Shown here: piece after piece, positions 1 through 7,712 of the stretch
Layout: every line of letters begins with the position of its first letter
Numbering within the stretch: the stretch's first letter is position 1
DNA from: Sutcliffiella rhizosphaerae
Lineage (GTDB): Bacteria > Bacillota > Bacilli > Bacillales > Bacillaceae_I
Assembly (NCBI RefSeq): GCF_917563925.1
Contig: NZ_CAKJTJ010000009.1
Coordinates: forward strand, 1-64,000
Direction: 5' to 3'
DNA length: 64,000 nucleotides
Notes under the pieces: model-generated
What the model saw: the letters and a program-made list of their open reading frames with translations, nothing else
Database searches by the model: none
Told to the model about the DNA's origin: nothing
Program-made: the position numbers and the translations under genes

Positions 1-122
1 AGGAGGCTCGCGGGTCACCCGCGGAAAGCGAAGTCTTGCACGGAAATCAATAGCGGTATTTATTGTCGGCCATTATATTGTTCGTCTTTTTGTTTGTGTT
101 CTTTAGTTTTGTCCCAGCCTCT
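1..122 (-). repeat. Bacillaceae intergenic repeat, cut by window edge
   Basis: Read on the minus strand this stretch begins GAGGCTGGGAC near 122 and runs to TTGATTTCCGTGCAAGAC, then CGCTTTCCGCGGG and CCTCCT at the window edge. The second half aligns with the element at 29190-29376 in the opposite orientation. From general knowledge this GC-rich word set is a high-copy intergenic repeat in Bacillus-type genomes. It lies just downstream of the yebC-like stop and is incomplete here. Confidence 0.6.
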
Positions 123-136
123 TTTCATTTACACAT

Positions 137-853
137 TCACCCTAAATCGACATTGTGGTAAACACGTTGGACGTCGTCTAAATCCTCTAGTGCATCAATT
201 AGTTTTTCAAATTGTGCTTCTGCATCGCCAGAGAGCTCCACTTCATTTTGCGCTAGCATGGTAAGCTCGGCTACCGTGAATTCTTCAATTCCTGCATCCT
301 TTAATGCGGTTTGAACTGCATGGAATTGGTCTGGTTCTGCATACACTATGACAGTATCCTCTTCTTCCATGATGTCGCGCACGTCAAGGTCGGCATCCAT
401 TAGGATTTCAAGTACATCATCAGAAGATTTACCTTCAAATGCAAAGACTGCAGTTGCATCAAACATGTAGGCAACGGAACCGCTGACACCCATATTTCCG
501 CCATTTTTCCCAAATGCTGCACGGACTTCAGAAGCAGTACGGTTTACATTGTTTGTTAATGTATCGACAATGAGCATAGAACCGTTTGGTCCAAAACCTT
601 CATAACGTAGTTCATCGTATTTTTCGTCCCCTGCACCTTTTGCTTTATCAATTGCTCGGTCAATGATGTTCCGAGGTACGTTGTAGGTTTTAGCACGCTC
701 TAGAACAAATTTCAGTGCCATGTTGGATTCAGGATTAGGTTCTCCCTGCTTTGCAGCTACATAGATTTCAAGTGCGAACTTGGAGTATACTCTGCTTGTA
801 TTTGCATCTTTTGCAGCCTTTTTTTCCTTAATGTTGTTCCATTTACGACCCAT
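137..853 (-). CDS. yebC: YebC/PmpR (TACO1) family protein
   Basis: The 238-residue product has the family N-terminus ([16 protein letters not shown], then NTSRVYSKF) and the three-domain YebC layout at the usual length. The acidic C-terminal region with [14 protein letters not shown] is also typical. Such proteins were annotated as transcriptional regulators; Bacillus members of this second YebC type have more recently been linked to helping ribosomes through polyproline stretches. I see no DNA-binding helix-turn-helix. It is cytoplasmic and monocistronic, divergent from the permease gene, with an intact frame and a good upstream ribosome site. Confidence 0.9.
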   Translation of the reverse strand: MGRKWNNIKEKKAAKDANTSRVYSKFALEIYVAAKQGEPNPESNMALKFVLERAKTYNVPRNIIDRAIDKAKGAGDEKYDELRYEGFGPNGSMLIVDTLTNNVNRTASEVRAAFGKNGGNMGVSGSVAYMFDATAVFAFEGKSSDDVLEILMDADLDVRDIMEEEDTVIVYAEPDQFHAVQTALKDAGIEEFTVAELTMLAQNEVELSGDAEAQFEKLIDALEDLDDVQRVYHNVDLG

Positions 854-990
854 ATATATTCACTCTCTTTCAATATTCAAAAATGTAACTTCTCCTATTA
901 TACATTAATTGACTGGAGACTTTCGAGTTTTTATGGCATGAAAAAATGGTATAGTGTGATAATATTATCTTGAATCTTCATTTCTAATTT

Positions 991-1013
991 AGGAGGACGC
1001 AATGTAGGCATTG
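991..1013 (+). promoter_or_regulatory. Ribosome site followed by an ATG-TAG start-stop
   Basis: AGGAGG at 991-996 lies five bases before ATG at 1002-1004, which is followed directly by TAG. That ATG is in frame with the permease, whose next possible starts are TTG at 1011 and ATG at 1026. The best-placed start codon therefore makes no protein. Either codon 2 mutated to a stop, or this is a minimal start-stop that controls reinitiation a few bases downstream. Confidence 0.6.
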
Positions 1014-2309
1014 CGGTTATTTCTTATGAATAAATATTTTTCATCTTTTACACTATTTTCATCTTTGCAGTGGCTTTTTTTTATTTTCGCCAACACGATA
1101 GTCGTTCCACTTTCGGTTGGAGCGGCTTTTGATGTTTCTCCTGAGGCCACTAAGACAATGCTTAGTGCATCGCTATTATTTACGGGGCTTGCCTGCATTT
1201 TTCAAGGCTGGAAGGGGCATCGCTATCCGTTATTGGAAGGACATTCTGGTCTCCTCTGGGGTGTGATGCTGAACCTTGGATTGACCGCTTCTTCGCTCGG
1301 AATGAGCTACACAGAAATTGGTGGTGGGGTTGCCACTGGATTGTTACTTGCGTCTGGTTTAACGATGGTTATGGCAATCTTCGGATGGAATTCTATTCTG
1401 CCGCGTATTTTCACGCCAATGGTGATGACTGTATATCTTTTCTTGCTGACCTTTCAACTTATGATGGTATTTTTTCAAGGCATGCTCGGGGTAAATGAGG
1501 ATGGAGCCATGAATGTTCCTGTTAGTATGCTTTCTGTTGCGCTCGTTATTTTCGTTAGTTTGCTGAAAATAAAAGCACCAAGAGCCGTTGGAAACTTCTC
1601 TATCCTAATAGGTATTGTAGTCGGATGGATTTTATATGTTCTCTTATTCCCTGGCAGTAGTCCTGAAGCACCAGCAGCTGAATTTTCCTTTGTATTGTTT
1701 CCATTAGGAGCCCCAAATTTGGAAGTAGGAATTATTGCTGTTGCATTCTTCGCTGGATTGTTGAACTTAAGTAACACGATTGCATCCGTGCAAGCAGCAG
1801 CTACGTTACACGGAGAAAAAGCAGAGCCAGGACAATTTCGCAATTCGTTCTTTTTTACAGGGTTCTTTTCCTTAATTGCATCACTTTTTGGTTTAGTTCC
1901 GTACACACCATTCACCTCGACAATTGGTTTTTTACAAAGTACGCGAATATTAGAAAGACGTCCATTTTTTTTTGGTGGCGCTCTACTTGCAGTGATTGGC
2001 TTAGTGCCACCACTTACATCCTTTCTCGTCACGATGCCCATGACGGTTGGAAATGCGGTATTGTTTGTTGCATACCTGCAGCTTTTCGGCACAGCTTATG
2101 CTAGTTTGAATGGTGCAGAATTCAACTCAGATACCATTTTCCGCTTGGCTTTACCAGTCCTGTTAGGTGTGTGTTTAATGAATACCTCTCCTGCAGTGTT
2201 TAGCTCGCTGCCAGTTTTGTTACAGCCATTTATAGCAAATGGCCTAATTATTGGCGTGCTTCTTTCCGTGGTGCTGGAAAAAGTGACGGATTGGCGGAAA
2301 TATATTTAA
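1011..2309 (+). CDS. Uracil/xanthine permease family transporter
   Basis: A 432-residue polytopic membrane protein with about 12 hydrophobic segments, matching the nucleobase:cation symporter-2 (uracil/xanthine permease) family in length and in the repeated PL-EGHSG and PYTPFTSTIGF-type stretches. It probably imports a purine or pyrimidine base by proton symport; the exact base cannot be read from sequence. The start is uncertain: TTG at 1011 or ATG at 1026 (MNKYFSS), because the ATG best placed after the Shine-Dalgarno is followed by a stop. The gene ends in a convergent region that holds a 21-bp-period repeat array. Confidence 0.82.
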   Translation: MRLFLMNKYFSSFTLFSSLQWLFFIFANTIVVPLSVGAAFDVSPEATKTMLSASLLFTGLACIFQGWKGHRYPLLEGHSGLLWGVMLNLGLTASSLGMSYTEIGGGVATGLLLASGLTMVMAIFGWNSILPRIFTPMVMTVYLFLLTFQLMMVFFQGMLGVNEDGAMNVPVSMLSVALVIFVSLLKIKAPRAVGNFSILIGIVVGWILYVLLFPGSSPEAPAAEFSFVLFPLGAPNLEVGIIAVAFFAGLLNLSNTIASVQAAATLHGEKAEPGQFRNSFFFTGFFSLIASLFGLVPYTPFTSTIGFLQSTRILERRPFFFGGALLAVIGLVPPLTSFLVTMPMTVGNAVLFVAYLQLFGTAYASLNGAEFNSDTIFRLALPVLLGVCLMNTSPAVFSSLPVLLQPFIANGLIIGVLLSVVLEKVTDWRKYI

Positions 2310-2339
2310 CCCCAGGGTAAAGGACTACACTGATGAATC

Positions 2340-2415
2340 GGATTAAATATTGCAGGTTTTGGATTTAATAATGGTGAAAATGGATTTATTATGGGGAATT
2401 TCGGATTTAATATTG
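2340..2415 (+). repeat. Phased array A: four GGATTTAAT cores, 21-bp period
   Basis: Four copies of a GGATT(T)A-A/T-TATTG-like word start at 2340, 2361, 2382 and 2403, exactly 21 bp apart, with unrelated 7-8 bp linkers. The array lies between two convergent genes. The open frames across it are a by-product of a period divisible by three and do not look like protein. Confidence 0.75.
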
Positions 2416-2468
2416 CTTGATTAGGACATATTCTTCTGCTATTTTTCCGATGTCTTTCTGCAACCCTA

Positions 2469-2500
2469 AAAGTGCCGAATCCCAATAGGAACGGCACTTT
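2469..2500 (-). terminator. Terminator of the TPR gene
   Basis: Perfect 9-bp stem AAAGTGCCG (2469-2477) with CGGCACTTT (2492-2500). On the minus strand it follows the stop of the TPR gene and runs into TTTT, so it fits an intrinsic terminator. Confidence 0.7.
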
Positions 2501-2502
2501 AA

Positions 2503-3063
2503 TTACTTATTTTCAACAAAATCGATGGCAAGTTGTGTGGAATCTATCAAAGGTTGATCTCCTTTTTCTTTGCGCAGTCGCAGGGCTTCTAAAAAGCTGT
2601 TTTCTGCTTCTTCATAGCGTTCTAGTTCAAGGAGGCATTTCCCTTTATGCTGTAAGGCGAAGTCCATATATTTGTGAGCTTCTCCTTCACCTTTTTCCAA
2701 TGCTTCATCAAACAATGCTAATGCCTCATTTTGCCGCAAAGCATATTTTACTGCTTCCCCTAAACGAATTAATGCGGCAATTTCCCTCGGCACATCCTTT
2801 GTTTCTCTAGCAATAGCAAGACTTTCGGTCAAATGGGTGATCGCTTTTTCTGGCACTCCGATAATTCGATTCAAGTTTCCTAACGTACCGAGGAGAAACT
2901 GACGTTCCATTTCATCCTCTGTTTTATCTAAAAGCACCGTTGCATTTCTAATTACTTCTTGGAATGCTCCTACGTCAGACGTTTTCTCATGAAGATTATC
3001 CGTAACATCCATGTATATATACTTACTTATCTCTGCTAGCTTTTCTTTCAATTCATTCAGCAA
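2503..3063 (-). CDS. Tetratricopeptide repeat protein
   Basis: The 186-residue protein is almost wholly helical, with at least three TPR-like units in the C-terminal two thirds, for example around LGNLNRIIGVPEKAITHLTES and ALQHKGKCLLELERYEEAE. It has no signal peptide or membrane segment, so it is likely a cytoplasmic protein-protein adaptor; the partner is unknown. It starts at TTG (3063) after a GGGGG site. It is separate from the acetyltransferase genes upstream, which end 20 bp away on the same strand, so co-transcription is possible. Confidence 0.75.
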   Translation of the reverse strand: MLNELKEKLAEISKYIYMDVTDNLHEKTSDVGAFQEVIRNATVLLDKTEDEMERQFLLGTLGNLNRIIGVPEKAITHLTESLAIARETKDVPREIAALIRLGEAVKYALRQNEALALFDEALEKGEGEAHKYMDFALQHKGKCLLELERYEEAENSFLEALRLRKEKGDQPLIDSTQLAIDFVENK

Positions 3064-3083
3064 AGAACATCCCCCTAAGTATT

Positions 3084-3632
3084 TTAATCAGTTTTTAAAA
3101 ACTCCTCCCTTGTCATTCCAAAAATGAGCAAATCATGATGACTCCCATTCGTGTACACCATATTTCGAAGGCGACCTTCCTCTTGGAAACCAAGTCGTTC
3201 GTGAAGAATTTTCGAGCTCTCATTAAAACTATAAATGGATGCGTTCACCTTTTGAAAGCGAAGCTCGTTGAAAAAGTAGCGCAGGACTATATGAATGGCA
3301 TCTGAAGCGTACCCTTTACGCCAATGGTCACGGAAGATGCTGAGTCCATAACTGAAGGTTCCGTTTTGCAAGTCACATTTATCTGTAGAAATACTACCGA
3401 CAAGCTCCCCTCCTAACGTCTCAATTGCTAGGCGGAAGTTATGACCATCCCATCCTTTTTCTGCTTCCGAGGCTGCCCATTCCTTCGTTCCCTCTTCAGT
3501 TCTTGGTCCATAGATCGCATCATTTAATCTCGCAATCTCGGAATCCATTCCATCAAGATGGTATTTTTCCCAATCACCTACATTTATCGGTCGTAGCCTG
3601 ACTTTCGTTCCTTCCCAAATATAAAAGGCCAT
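3084..3632 (-). CDS. GNAT acetyltransferase, RimJ/RimL type
   Basis: GCN5-related N-acetyltransferase of about 182 residues: N-terminal VRLRPINVGDWEKYH, the central LVGSISTDKCDLQNG strand and the acetyl-CoA loop region SIFRDHWRKGYASDAI, then LHERLGFQEEGRLR. A longer frame to 3707 exists, but the ATG at 3632 has a proper GAGGTGA site and gives the family-typical start MAFYIWEG. That site lies inside the end of the next gene, so the two acetyltransferases are probably translated from one message. Substrate unknown; protein N-terminal or small amine acetylation is typical of the family. Confidence 0.82.
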   Translation of the reverse strand: MAFYIWEGTKVRLRPINVGDWEKYHLDGMDSEIARLNDAIYGPRTEEGTKEWAASEAEKGWDGHNFRLAIETLGGELVGSISTDKCDLQNGTFSYGLSIFRDHWRKGYASDAIHIVLRYFFNELRFQKVNASIYSFNESSKILHERLGFQEEGRLRNMVYTNGSHHDLLIFGMTREEFLKTD

Positions 3633-3637
3633 ACCCT

Positions 3638-4183
3638 TCACCTCTTTTTCCAATCCTCCGCAAGCATTCCGTACACTATATGGTCCACATAGTGGTCGTA
3701 CAGCCACTCTGCTTGACGGATTTTCCCCTCTAGCGTAAAGCCCAGGCGCTCTGGAATTCCTCTACTTTTCAAATTGTTCTCAGCAGCCCGAATATCGACT
3801 CTGTTCATGCCAAGTTCCGTAATTGCGTAGTCCGTTAAAGCATACGCAACCCTTGTCATGATGCCCTTTCCTTGATAATCTTTATCAAGCCAATAGCCAA
3901 TGTAGGCAACTTTATTGGTCCAATCAAGCGTGTTGTAGCTAGCAGCCCCAACAATTTCTCCTTTGTATAGAATAACGGTGGTAACTGCCTTATTTTCTGC
4001 ATAGCTTTGTCTAGTTCCTTTGATAAAGTTGCGGGAATCCTCCACGTTTTTTGTGAAATCAAGCCACGGTAGCCATTCACGCAAGTACTCGCGGGAATTA
4101 TCGGTTAGTTCAAATAGTCTTTCTGCATCTTTTTCCTCTGTTAGTTTCAATGATAGTTCTTCGTCTATTTTATGTACAAACAT
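3638..4183 (-). CDS. GNAT acetyltransferase, RimL/YdaF-like
   Basis: The 181-residue product matches ribosomal-protein serine N-acetyltransferases (RimL; Bacillus YdaF): EYLREWLPWLDFTKN near residue 33, YWLDKDYQGKGIMTR for acetyl-CoA binding, and ERLGFTLEGKIRQAEW near the C-terminus. Full length, no signal peptide. It is the first of two consecutive acetyltransferase genes, with the second starting 5 bases beyond its stop. Whether it acts on a ribosomal protein is inference from family membership. Confidence 0.85.
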   Translation of the reverse strand: MFVHKIDEELSLKLTEEKDAERLFELTDNSREYLREWLPWLDFTKNVEDSRNFIKGTRQSYAENKAVTTVILYKGEIVGAASYNTLDWTNKVAYIGYWLDKDYQGKGIMTRVAYALTDYAITELGMNRVDIRAAENNLKSRGIPERLGFTLEGKIRQAEWLYDHYVDHIVYGMLAEDWKKR

Positions 4184-4194
4184 GATAAATCCCC

Positions 4195-4971
4195 CTAAAT
4201 AATTTGTAGTTGTTTTAATGCATAGTAAATTCCGTCCTCACTAGATTTTTTGGTGACATAATCAGCAACTGATTTTAGTTTCTCACTGCCATTTCCCATT
4301 GCCACCCCAAAACCTACGAGTTCTAGCATATCAATATCATTTTCCCCATCTCCAAATGCGATAGCTTCTGACTTATCGACACCAAAATAGTCTAGTAGAT
4401 TTATGATTGCCTGGGATTTAGAAACATCCTCCTCAAGTACATTGAGAACAAAAGGATGCCATCTTCTAAAAGTTAAGTCAGGGAATTTTTCATTATAGGG
4501 CTCCATCATATCTTCTGCGGCAAATAGGCATAGCAGATAGACTTCCTCCTCCGTTTCGTCCAATTCAGAAGGATAATCGGCAAGAAATAGCGTCTCCTTC
4601 AACGCTTGGGCAAACCTAATTTCTCTGACACCGTTCACCTTTAATCCTTCTGTGTAAAAAGAGAGACCATGATTTTGCTCGGCTGCAAATTCATATACTT
4701 CCTTAAGTACTTTTGGATTTAATGGCACCTTATGAATGACTTCTTCCTTATGCTTCACATGACCCCCATTGGCCGTAATGAAAGTGTCTATTCCTAGTTC
4801 ACGGATTTCTTCACACATGGACAAGGGTCTTCCTGTCGCTGCCACTACTTGAATTCCTTTTTCTTTTAACGATTTAATTGCACTTTTTGTTTTATCAGAA
4901 ATGGTACCGTCTTCGTGATTGGTAATGGTGCCATCGATATCAAAAAAAGCAATTTTGTAGCTTGTTTGCAT
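4195..4971 (-). CDS. Cof-type HAD phosphatase
   Basis: A 258-residue haloacid dehalogenase-like hydrolase of the Cof/YkrA group. Motif I is FFDIDGTIT near residue 9 (nucleophile and acid/base aspartates), motif II is AATGRP near 60, and motif IV is AFGDGENDIDML near 200 with the GDGxND metal-binding signature. The large cap between motifs II and IV is type C2B. It probably dephosphorylates sugar phosphates or flavin-type metabolites in the cytoplasm. The start is supported by GGAGGC six to seven bases upstream. Confidence 0.88.
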   Translation of the reverse strand: MQTSYKIAFFDIDGTITNHEDGTISDKTKSAIKSLKEKGIQVVAATGRPLSMCEEIRELGIDTFITANGGHVKHKEEVIHKVPLNPKVLKEVYEFAAEQNHGLSFYTEGLKVNGVREIRFAQALKETLFLADYPSELDETEEEVYLLCLFAAEDMMEPYNEKFPDLTFRRWHPFVLNVLEEDVSKSQAIINLLDYFGVDKSEAIAFGDGENDIDMLELVGFGVAMGNGSEKLKSVADYVTKKSSEDGIYYALKQLQII

Positions 4972-4998
4972 GGCCCGCCTCCTTATGAGTTTCTCTTT

Positions 4999-5358
4999 TT
5001 ATCGGCTCAAATGCTCATGTTTCAACAGCCAATTTCCTGCTTCTTTTACAAAAACATTGGTCGCTCTTCCGCTTCCAGAAACAAATTCTCCATTAAGGTA
5101 TCCCTCATACCGATACGTGTAAAGACAAACCGCCGTTTGTGTTTCTGCGACAATCCACTCCACATTTTCCGCTGAATACTTCTCATCTTTGATCGTGTCC
5201 CATGTTTTCTCAAAAAAACTACGAATCTCTGAAATAGTGGTGCACGTTTCTCTTGTAAACCAATAAACCGCGTTTGGATGAAGATGTTTTTCCACTTGAG
5301 TAAAATCGTGCGTATTCGTTGCTTCTATGTATGCATGTAGAGCTTGTTCATGATTCAA
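4999..5358 (-). CDS. SnoaL/NTF2-like domain protein
   Basis: A 119-residue single-domain alpha+beta protein of the NTF2/SnoaL fold: N-terminal helix HAYIEATNTHDFTQVEKH, then alternating strands ending NWLLKHEHLSR. These small cone-shaped proteins act as enzymes or ligand binders; no function can be assigned. The start is TTG at 5358, overlapping the stop of the upstream acetyltransferase by four bases (TTGA), with GGAGGAAGAG upstream, so the pair is translationally coupled. Confidence 0.75.
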   Translation of the reverse strand: MNHEQALHAYIEATNTHDFTQVEKHLHPNAVYWFTRETCTTISEIRSFFEKTWDTIKDEKYSAENVEWIVAETQTAVCLYTYRYEGYLNGEFVSGSGRATNVFVKEAGNWLLKHEHLSR

Positions 5359-5843
5359 TTATGCTCTTCCTCCTTAAGCGTTAATTGATATATAAATTGC
5401 TCACCCATTCTTCCTATTACTATCCTGTGAGTGTCAGTAAATCCGGCATTCAAGTATACCTTCTGAGCAATCTCGTTCCGATGATTAACAGCTAACACTA
5501 CTTCGGTTGCTTCCGGGTAAGTAGCTTTTACATATTGAGGTAATAGTGCAAGTGACTTTTTCGCTATACCTTGTCCTTGAAACCCTAATGAAACAGAATA
5601 TGCTCGCAATAATACAGCATTTTCATTCGCAGTATATGTCGGTAATTCTTCTCCCTGGTATAAAACAAAAAAACCTGCTGCTTCCTCGTTTAATTCTATG
5701 ATCACCGGATGCCTTCCACTATCTTGCTCACATTTTGGAAGTGCCTGCTTCGGATACTCCGTATACTTCACCTGATCTTCTGTAAGCTCATAGTTTTCGA
5801 GACTTTTATCAAAACCACTGTGATATGCAACTAAATTAACCAT
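5355..5843 (-). CDS. GNAT acetyltransferase
   Basis: Acetyltransferase of about 162 residues with the acetyl-CoA loop SLGFQGQGIAKKSL and the C-terminal NAGFTDTHRIVIGRMGEQ. ATG codons at 5858 and 5843 are both possible; the inner one (MVNLVAYHSG) has GGTGA four bases upstream and is preferred. Its stop overlaps the TTG start of the NTF2-like gene, so the two form an operon. Substrate unknown. Confidence 0.8.
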   Translation of the reverse strand: MVNLVAYHSGFDKSLENYELTEDQVKYTEYPKQALPKCEQDSGRHPVIIELNEEAAGFFVLYQGEELPTYTANENAVLLRAYSVSLGFQGQGIAKKSLALLPQYVKATYPEATEVVLAVNHRNEIAQKVYLNAGFTDTHRIVIGRMGEQFIYQLTLKEEEHN

Positions 5844-5869
5844 CCTATCACCGACCATTTTCTTTTAAA

Positions 5870-6622
5870 TTATCCATTAAAACGAATCAGCTCTTTTGTG
5901 AAGTCAATAGTTTTCTTCATACGCTCTTCATTAGTAGCAAAGTATCGTTTTGGATTTCCTTTTCGAATATTTATTGCTTCCTGAATTAAGGGATGCCATT
6001 GTGTATCTAAAGTTGACAATCCGTACTCTCCCGCACCAAGCTTTGAGATAATATCATGCTCTTGTAACGTATAATATTGGCGCAGCATACCTAGGACTGT
6101 CCATTCTACTTCCTCTTCTACTAAATGAGTCGGAGCACCCTTATATCGTTCCTCTAATTCATTTGTTCTTTCGCCCCAATACTCATTCATATTTCTTTTA
6201 ACATATACTAATAAGTCATCCGTTTGAACTGTAATTTTTAGAGGCGGCCCAAAGATCGTAATTCCTTTGTTTTTCAAAAGCCACCAAGTGATGGAAACAT
6301 GATGAGGAGTTTTTGTAAATCTACCTTCATTGTAGTAGTAGCATTCGTCATCGTAGTTATCGGCTAGAATATATATTCCGTCTAACAGCGGCTTGTTGCA
6401 TGCTAGGGCAAGTTTTTCGTGGATTTCTAGTAACTTATATGCATCTTGTTCAGTAAGTGCTCGACTTGTAGTGGCTACAAAATCAATATCGCTCTTTCCC
6501 TCCTCATAGGCATGGAGAGCAATAGATCCGTGAAGATAAAGACCGGTAATGACATTCAGTTGGTTAATTTCTTTTATATAAAAGTCCAAGGTATTTCGGA
6601 CACTGATAGGTAAAGTGTTCAA
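5870..6622 (-). CDS. AadA-like nucleotidyltransferase (DUF4111)
   Basis: A 250-residue protein with the pol-beta nucleotidyltransferase signature LHGSIALHAYEEGKSDIDF near residues 30-48, holding the G-S and D-x-D metal-binding residues, followed by an AadA-like helical C-terminal domain. Relatives include aminoglycoside 3''/9-adenylyltransferases, but many chromosomal members have unknown substrates, so resistance cannot be claimed. It starts at TTG (6622) with GGAGG upstream, just after the array B region. Confidence 0.78.
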   Translation of the reverse strand: MNTLPISVRNTLDFYIKEINQLNVITGLYLHGSIALHAYEEGKSDIDFVATTSRALTEQDAYKLLEIHEKLALACNKPLLDGIYILADNYDDECYYYNEGRFTKTPHHVSITWWLLKNKGITIFGPPLKITVQTDDLLVYVKRNMNEYWGERTNELEERYKGAPTHLVEEEVEWTVLGMLRQYYTLQEHDIISKLGAGEYGLSTLDTQWHPLIQEAINIRKGNPKRYFATNEERMKKTIDFTKELIRFNG

Positions 6623-6644
6623 AATCTAGATCCTCCTTGTTCCA

Positions 6645-6780
6645 TTTGTCCGAATTCCTGCCTAGTTTGTCCGAATGAAAGTATGTCTCTTGTTTCACCT
6701 TCCTTAAAATGGTGAAATAACTCTTGTTTTGGCCGAATACAATGGATAATTGTCAAAATCACACCTTTATTTGTCCGAAT
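6645..6780 (+). repeat. Phased array B: TTTGTCCGAAT cores, 21-bp period
   Basis: TTTGTCCGAAT occurs at 6645, 6666 and 6770, with degenerate copies (TTTGGCCGAAT near 6728, ATTGTCAAAAT near 6749) that keep the 21-bp phase. The middle of the array (about 6688-6720) is degraded. It occupies most of the 228-bp gap between two minus-strand genes. Same architecture as arrays A, C and D, with a different core word. Confidence 0.65.
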
Positions 6781-6850
6781 CCTCCAGAAAGTCTTTCCAT
6801 ATAACATTTTCGACATAAATAAAACAAATACTCTTTGTAAAATGGACAAG

Positions 6851-7387
6851 TTACTTCAAATTGCTCTCCTCATACTCTTCCCTCAACAACCCATAATACG
6901 TCAAATCAATAAATTTACCGTCACGCATGCCATGTTGACGCCATATACCTTCATGCTTCATGCCGATTTTTTCCATGATGCGCCAAGAGCCTGGGTTCTC
7001 GGCAAAGGCACCAGCAAACACTTTGTTCAGCTGGAGCTCTTCAAAACCATATTCCATAACAGCCTTTGCTGCTTCTGTTCCGTAGCCTTTTCCCCAATAA
7101 GGGCGACCGATCCAGTAACCAAGTTCGCCACGTTTAAATGCTAATGTTTGATTAATGTTGATGACGCCTATCAAACTCTTACTCTCTTTTTCTACAATGG
7201 CAAAGGTTACTAATCCTGTTTCCTCGCCTTGCCAGACTTTTTTAATAAAATCGACAGCTGAGCCCTTTGGATAAGGGTGTGGAATGTAAAGGGTCGTTTT
7301 GGCGAGCTCATAATCGCTTGCAAGCTCTTCGACTCTCTCAGCATCATCCAATTGTAGTCTCCGTAAAATTAAATTTTCTGTTTCCAT
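6851..7387 (-). CDS. GNAT acetyltransferase, RimJ/RimL type
   Basis: About 178 residues from METENLILRRLQLDD, with YWIGRPYWGKGYGTEA as the acetyl-CoA loop and MEKIGMKHEGIWRQHG near the C-terminus. This is the fourth acetyltransferase gene within 4 kb. A longer frame to 7435 is open, but ATG at 7387 follows GGGGGAGAT at ideal spacing. Protein or small-molecule acceptor unknown. Confidence 0.85.
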   Translation of the reverse strand: METENLILRRLQLDDAERVEELASDYELAKTTLYIPHPYPKGSAVDFIKKVWQGEETGLVTFAIVEKESKSLIGVININQTLAFKRGELGYWIGRPYWGKGYGTEAAKAVMEYGFEELQLNKVFAGAFAENPGSWRIMEKIGMKHEGIWRQHGMRDGKFIDLTYYGLLREEYEESNLK

Positions 7388-7712
7388 TGTATCTCCCCCA
7401 TCTAAAAACAAGTAATATTTTCCTATTATATACATATATTCGCAAAAGTCTATATGACGAATCTATTAAAATCGTGTGAAAAACTCATTTTCCTTCTCCC
7501 TTTTTGTCGAAAAAACAGGTTATTTTCCCTACACGCTTTAACTAATTACAGTACCATAAGTCATAGGGAAATTTGTCTTTTGGGCCATTTTTTCGAAGTT
7601 TAAAGTCTGTATATGCTAAAAATAGTCAGAAAAGTCTGTTTACGTTTCTCGACTTTTCTTTTACGATAAGTATGTCATTTCGTGTTACTAAATAAAAAGG
7701 AGGGAACTAGTT
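7388..7712. other. 325-bp AT-rich intergenic region before the protease gene
   Basis: No gene seen. It contains the start region of the acetyltransferase (minus) and the upstream region of the M4 protease (plus), whose ribosome site AAGGAGGG is at 7697-7704. Extracellular protease promoters in Bacillus are usually heavily regulated, but I cannot assign boxes with confidence. Confidence 0.5.

Noticed and set aside
2306-2497. 63-codon minus-strand frame over array A
   Set aside because: Repeating I-L-N-P units mirror the array; it overlaps the terminator and has no ribosome site.
6619-6849. 76-codon minus-strand frame over array B
   Set aside because: No ribosome site, and it covers degenerate repeat cores.
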